Shown here: positions 24,063 to 24,314 of the stretch, one piece after another
How the letters are laid out: each line of letters starts with the position of its first letter
Position numbering within the stretch: the stretch's first letter is position 1
The notes under the pieces: generated by a model
Told to the model about the DNA's origin: nothing
Seen by the model: the letters and a program-made list of their open reading frames with translations, nothing else
Database searches by the model: none
Program-made: the position numbers and the translations under genes
Assembly (NCBI GenBank): GCA_002503705.1
Contig: DASH01000016.1
Location: forward strand, 1-24,314
Length of the DNA: 24,314 nt
Direction: 5' to 3'
From: Candidatus Woesearchaeota archaeon UBA153
Lineage (GTDB): Archaea; Nanobdellota; Nanobdellia; Woesearchaeales; UBA525

Positions 24063-24314
24063 TCAGCTTTCTTTCTCGAATCCTTCGAACTCAGCGATTG
24101 CCTTGACTGCATCGAGGACTTCCGGCCGGTGCTCTTCATCGCTCCTGACGACGATGATGATGCGTGCCTTTCCATAGAAGAGATCGACGTCGTACGCATG
24201 ATTCGACGTTCGTTCGACGAGATCGCTCTTCTCTGAAATAGGGTACGGCTCTTCACCATACTCGTGCAGCGACGGCGTCTTTCCCAAGCAGAGCCTGTCC
24301 AAAAAAAGAGGGAA
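24063..24314 (-). CDS. Unknown small protein, 5'-truncated by window edge
   Basis: Reverse-strand frame open to the end of the window; a TTG at 24302 could be a start, but sequence beyond it stays open (FPLFLDRLCLG). At least 83 residues. The C-terminal half reads NHAYDVDLFYGKARIIIVVRSDEEHRPEVLDAVKAIAEFEGF, here cited only in parts: strand KARIIIVV then helix VLDAVKAIAEF, suggesting a small alpha/beta or ferredoxin-like domain. The tail is EKES. It ends 43 bp before the HExxGH/nucleotidyltransferase gene on the same strand, so the two are likely co-transcribed. Family not recognised. Confidence 0.6.
   Translation of the reverse strand, partial: FPLFLDRLCLGKTPSLHEYGEEPYPISEKSDLVERTSNHAYDVDLFYGKARIIIVVRSDEEHRPEVLDAVKAIAEFEGFEKES

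Overview
The window looks like chromosomal DNA of a GC-rich archaeon, most likely a DPANN lineage (Woesearchaeota/Nanoarchaeota-like); the lineage call is inference. Archaeal signs are a beta-CASP mRNA-processing nuclease, the three-enzyme archaeal AMP pathway with a form III RuBisCO, and BRE/TATA-type promoters. Many first-in-operon genes start about 25-30 nt after a TATA box (leaderless), whereas internal genes carry a GGTGA-type Shine-Dalgarno. Gyrase A, ScpB and IscS/IscU-type Fe-S genes are also present, and several small conserved proteins have no recognised function.

Layout. 1-5494: 5'-truncated beta-CASP RNase, form III RuBisCO, AMP phosphorylase, a reverse-strand GNAT acetyltransferase broken by a frameshift, then ribose-1,5-bisphosphate isomerase. 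Together the three pathway enzymes turn AMP plus phosphate into adenine and 3-phosphoglycerate. 5603-7084: three-gene operon of coiled-coil/disordered proteins. 7109-9053: ArsR-like regulator with a C-terminal cysteine cluster, in an operon with a cysteine desulfurase and an IscU scaffold. 9060-13257 (reverse): a large N-glycosylation-rich lamin-tail surface protein, a transglutaminase-like protein and an AmmeMemoRadiSam radical SAM enzyme.

13258-13604 has no gene but holds a 170-nt nested inverted repeat. 13605-14366 is a secreted protein. 14399-15048 (reverse) is a VapBC-type pair whose toxin frame has no start codon and is joined to the antitoxin frame across an A5 run. 15191-17591: a lysine-rich winged-helix protein overlapping an ScpB with very long disordered tails. 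17611-17737 is a second long inverted-repeat element. Next come a small zinc-ribbon gene, a winged-helix/RelE-type toxin-antitoxin pair controlled by a TATA-containing tandem repeat, and gyrA (reverse). 21507-23009: two four-helix membrane proteins and a small cytosolic protein. 23027-24314 (reverse): a protein joining an HExxGH zinc-peptidase-like motif to a GSR/DID nucleotidyltransferase-like motif, plus the end of an upstream small gene.

The best leads for something undescribed are the HExxGH-nucleotidyltransferase fusion, the winged-helix/RelE pair with its promoter-embedded repeat, the two long intergenic inverted-repeat elements sharing a G5/C5-GTCG core, the Cys-cluster ArsR regulator of Fe-S assembly, and the basic winged-helix partner of ScpB. 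All functional calls come from reading motifs by eye; no database search was possible.
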